In this document: piece by piece, positions 61,559-64,000 of the stretch | Layout: every line of letters starts with the position of its first letter | How positions within the stretch are numbered: position 1 is the first letter of the stretch | Assembly (NCBI RefSeq): GCF_030929605.1 | Contig: NZ_JAVFVS010000005.1 | Location: 496,001 to 560,000 of the forward strand | DNA from: Flavobacterium sp. LHD-80 | GTDB lineage: Bacteria; Bacteroidota; Bacteroidia; Flavobacteriales; Flavobacteriaceae | Direction of reading: 5' to 3' | DNA: 64,000 bases | Program-made: the position numbers and the translations under genes | Notes under the pieces: model-generated | What the model was told of the DNA's origin: nothing | Database searches by the model: none | What the model saw: the letters and a program-made list of their open reading frames with translations, nothing else

Positions 61559-63811
61559 ATGATTGCCTTAAACGCCGCTGCGGAAACTACACACCATTTG
61601 CAACCTTTAATCAGCGACTTGGGATTAATCCTGATGACTGCTGGAATTGCTGTGCTCATCTTTAAAAAAATGAAACAGCCTCTAGTTTTAGGTTATCTGA
61701 TCGCAGGATTTTTGGCCGGAAACCATTTCGATTTTTTTCCTTCAATAACTGATATGAAAAGTGTCGAAGTTTGGGCCGAAATTGGTGTTATCTTTTTACT
61801 GTTCAGTTTAGGACTCGAATTTAGTTTTAAGAAACTGATGAAAGTTGGAGGCACTTCTTCCGTCACCGCCATCACTCAGATTATATTTATGACATTAATT
61901 GGTTATTTAGTAGGCCAATGGATGGGCTGGGGAAAAATGGATAGTATTTTTCTTGGTGCAACACTTTCGATTTCTTCCACAACTATTATTATTAGGGCTT
62001 TTGATGAATTGGGAGTAAAAGGAAAAAAGTTCGTTGGGATTGTATTTGGCGCGTTGATTGTAGAGGATATTGTGGCTATTTTAATGCTTGTTTTATTGTC
62101 AACAATTGCAGTTAGCGATCAAATTTCTGGAACAGCATTATTGCAGTCTGTTTTAAAATTAGTATTCTTTTTGATTATTTGGTTTTTAGGCGGGATTTTT
62201 ATTATTCCAACACTTCTCAAAAAGGCAAAGCATTTATTAAGTGACGAAATGTTGCTAATTATTTCGCTTGCATTGTGTTTGATGATGGTAATGTTTGCTG
62301 CCAATGTTGGTTTTTCTCCCGCACTGGGCGCTTTCATTATGGGTTCTATTATTGCTGAAACCACTCAGGCAGAAAAAATCGAACATTTAATTCAACCCGT
62401 AAAAGACTTATTTGGAGCCGTTTTCTTCGTGTCTGTCGGAATGTTGATTAATCCTGTGACTTTAGTTGATTTTGCGCTTCCTGTTTTGATTATCACTTTG
62501 GTGACAATTTTTGGAAAAGCACTAAGTTCTGCAACGGGAGCTTTACTTTCAGGTCAACCTTTGAAACAATCCGTACAAACCGGAATGAGTTTAGCGCAAA
62601 TTGGGGAATTCTCATTTATTATCGCAACTCTGGGAATGACATTAAAAGTTACAAGTGATTTCTTGTATCCCATAATTGTAGCAGTTTCAGCAGTTACTAC
62701 ATTTACAACTCCTTTTTTAATTAAATATTCGGAAACGTTTGCTTTATATCTAGAACAGAAAATGCCTAAAAGGTGGGTTAAAAACATCAACCGTTATAGT
62801 ATGAACGCGCAGGCAATTAAGTCGGTGAGCACGTGGCAAATTGTTTTGAGAGCATCGATCACGCAAATTATACTGCATACCATAATTATTACGGCAATCA
62901 TTTTATTATCGTCGAAATTTGTTGCGCCTTTAGTGGCTGATACCCGATTTGGAAACACACTTGCGGCTTTAATAACTTTAGTGATTATCGCGCCGTTTTT
63001 ATGGGCGCTTTCGTTACGAAGAGTAAAAGTTGATGAAGTCGAACTTTTATGGGAAGAACGTAAATACCGTGGTGCGCTTTTAATGCTGATTTTAATTAGA
63101 ATGAGCCTTGGTTTATTTTTCGTCGGATTTTTATTGAACATTTTCTTCTCGCCTTTAGTCGCTTTTGTTGCCTTGATCATCGCGATTGGAGCGTATCAAA
63201 TTTTTCCAAAAAAATTAAACGAGCAATATCATAAAATTGAAAATCACTTTCTGAAAAACCTGAACGATCGTGAGAACAAAAAAATCGACAGACGTTACGC
63301 TAATTTAATGCCTTGGGACGGTCACATGTCGTTTTTTGATATTGGTAAAGAATCAAACTTGGCTGGAAAAACGCTTGAAGAATTAAGAATTCGCGAACAA
63401 CTCGGAATTAATATTGCAGAAATAAAACGTGGCGATATTACGATTCCGATTCCCACTAAAAATGAACGTTTGTTTCCAGGTGACGAAATTTGCGTAATTG
63501 GTACGGATGCTCAAGTAACCGAATTTGCCAAATATTTAAATCAAAACGAAATCGAAGCCGCCACCGAAGTTGAACAATCTGACATTGTACTTCGTCAATT
63601 AGAGGTTTCTCAAGAAGAATTCATTCAAAAAAGTATTGGTCAATTTAGAGGAAAAACCGGCGGTCTAGTCGTAGGGATCGAACGAAACGGAAACCGAATT
63701 TTAAATCCTGAATCTAATATTATTTTAAGCAAAAATGATATTATCTGGGTCGTAGGAGACAGAAAAAAAATGAATGAGTTGACGAAAGGAACTAAGGTTC
63801 TGAGAGGTTAA
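61559..63811 (+). CDS. CPA2-family cation:proton antiporter with two C-terminal TrkA_C domains
   Basis: A 750-aa membrane protein. About 12 helices (residues 15-400) form the Na+/H+ exchanger fold: KQPLVLGYLIAGFLAG, GVIFLLFSLGLEFSF, SISSTTIIIRAFDELG, FGALIVEDIVAI (the conserved ED pair in the ion path). A second helical block (about 420-560) follows, then two TrkA_C-type domains: LAGKTLEELRIREQLGINIAEIKRG and IQKSIGQFRGKTGGLVVGIERNG. No NAD-binding RCK_N. It resembles KefB/C-like K+ or Na+ antiporters. The last codons run into an octad array. Confidence 0.93.
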   Translation: MIALNAAAETTHHLQPLISDLGLILMTAGIAVLIFKKMKQPLVLGYLIAGFLAGNHFDFFPSITDMKSVEVWAEIGVIFLLFSLGLEFSFKKLMKVGGTSSVTAITQIIFMTLIGYLVGQWMGWGKMDSIFLGATLSISSTTIIIRAFDELGVKGKKFVGIVFGALIVEDIVAILMLVLLSTIAVSDQISGTALLQSVLKLVFFLIIWFLGGIFIIPTLLKKAKHLLSDEMLLIISLALCLMMVMFAANVGFSPALGAFIMGSIIAETTQAEKIEHLIQPVKDLFGAVFFVSVGMLINPVTLVDFALPVLIITLVTIFGKALSSATGALLSGQPLKQSVQTGMSLAQIGEFSFIIATLGMTLKVTSDFLYPIIVAVSAVTTFTTPFLIKYSETFALYLEQKMPKRWVKNINRYSMNAQAIKSVSTWQIVLRASITQIILHTIIITAIILLSSKFVAPLVADTRFGNTLAALITLVIIAPFLWALSLRRVKVDEVELLWEERKYRGALLMLILIRMSLGLFFVGFLLNIFFSPLVAFVALIIAIGAYQIFPKKLNEQYHKIENHFLKNLNDRENKKIDRRYANLMPWDGHMSFFDIGKESNLAGKTLEELRIREQLGINIAEIKRGDITIPIPTKNERLFPGDEICVIGTDAQVTEFAKYLNQNEIEAATEVEQSDIVLRQLEVSQEEFIQKSIGQFRGKTGGLVVGIERNGNRILNPESNIILSKNDIIWVVGDRKKMNELTKGTKVLRG

Positions 63812-63950
63812 GGTTCTAAGGTTTTCTACCTTTATCAATATATTTTTTTTCCGAAACAAAAAAAGGCGCTAAGATTCTAAGTCATTAAGAGTATATCCTC
63901 TTCAATAAAAAACTTAGAATCTTAGCGCCTTAGTATCTTAGCACCTCAAA
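63793..63950. repeat. CTTAG/CTAAG octad arrays, overlapping the end of the antiporter gene
   Basis: Left block 63793-63827 (ctaaggtt, ctgagagg, ttaaggtt, ctaaggtt) at an 8-nt period begins inside the last 6 codons of the antiporter gene. Right block 63870-63950 contains ggcgctaagattctaagt and its complement acttagaatcttagcgcc, then cttagtat, cttagcac. It can fold into a long hairpin. Confidence 0.75.
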
Positions 63951-63952
63951 AA

Positions 63953-64000
63953 CTATTTATTTGGTTGCGGTGTTAATCTTAAATAAGGTTTAATTGGTGT
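63953..64000 (-). CDS. C-terminal end of an unidentified gene (partial)
   Basis: On the minus strand a frame open from the window edge ends with TAG at 63953-63955 and gives the last 15 residues, TPIKPYLRLTPQPNK. The octad array follows immediately, as it does after other genes here. Too short to name. Confidence 0.35.
   Translation of the reverse strand, partial: TPIKPYLRLTPQPNK

Noticed and set aside
62794..63180. 128-codon minus-strand frame
   Set aside because: Antisense to the antiporter helices; a frame shadow of hydrophobic codons.

Overview
The window looks like a chromosomal segment of a Flavobacterium-type member of the Bacteroidota. The evidence is AT-rich DNA with compact genes, many promoters of the TANNTTTG (-7) class, the ribosomal pair rpmB-rpmG followed by a 50-aa DUF4295 gene and ftsY, a very long SecA (1114 aa), bacillithiol synthesis (bshC end), a TonB-receptor/PepSY locus and many lipoproteins with Bacteroidota signal peptides. 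No rRNA, tRNA, CRISPR array, insertion sequence or phage gene was seen.

Layout. 0-5.2 kb: end of bshC, an HGSNAT-type membrane acetyltransferase, ndk, a DUF721 protein with a lipoprotein, a serine hydrolase, and an exported archaemetzincin-like protease. 5.2-7.2 kb: minus-strand translation/secretion block (rpmB, rpmG, DUF4295, ftsY, plus a 58-aa membrane protein). 7.3-16.9 kb: cinA, an Hpt protein, FAH-family hydrolase, DnaQ-like exonuclease, 2-oxoacid dehydrogenase E2, a GT2, an Omp85-type barrel, two secreted proteins and a second HGSNAT-type protein. 17.1-38.7 kb: one long capsule/exopolysaccharide locus, almost all on the minus strand. Reading in the direction of transcription it holds a nucleotidyltransferase, GDP-fucose synthesis (fcl, gmd), a Wzx-like flippase, a GDPD-nucleotidyltransferase-SDR-LicD module, glycosyltransferases, a Wzy-like polymerase, an acetyltransferase, a WecG-type transferase, the initiating sugar-phosphate transferase, and Wza/Wzc export proteins. 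A PHP-type tyrosine phosphatase converges on the Wzc kinase. 39-49.9 kb: mostly plus-strand housekeeping (ABC-F, FKBP, methyltransferase, LolD-like ATPase, ATP:cobalamin adenosyltransferase, DUF2795, secA). 50-56 kb: a TonB receptor-PepSY-DUF2306-YARHG locus led by a small cysteine-motif protein. 56.2-64 kb: TrmH-like methyltransferase, BNR_4 protein, sirtuin, purB, a secreted protein and a CPA2 antiporter.

How they work together. The capsule locus is close to a complete Wzx/Wzy system: GDP-L-fucose supply, chain initiation on undecaprenyl phosphate, several glycosyltransferases, flipping, polymerisation, kinase/phosphatase-controlled export, and probably a phosphate-linked substituent such as phosphoglycerol.

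The most unusual non-genic feature is a set of intergenic arrays built from 7- or 8-base words (TTCAG, TTTCAAG, CTTATA and CTTAG families). They sit at gene ends and often face each other to form long hairpins. In addition there are three copies of a Flavo-1-like structured element and two copies of a cccgatagctatcggg palindrome. I did not find a clearly new multi-gene defence or mobile system.
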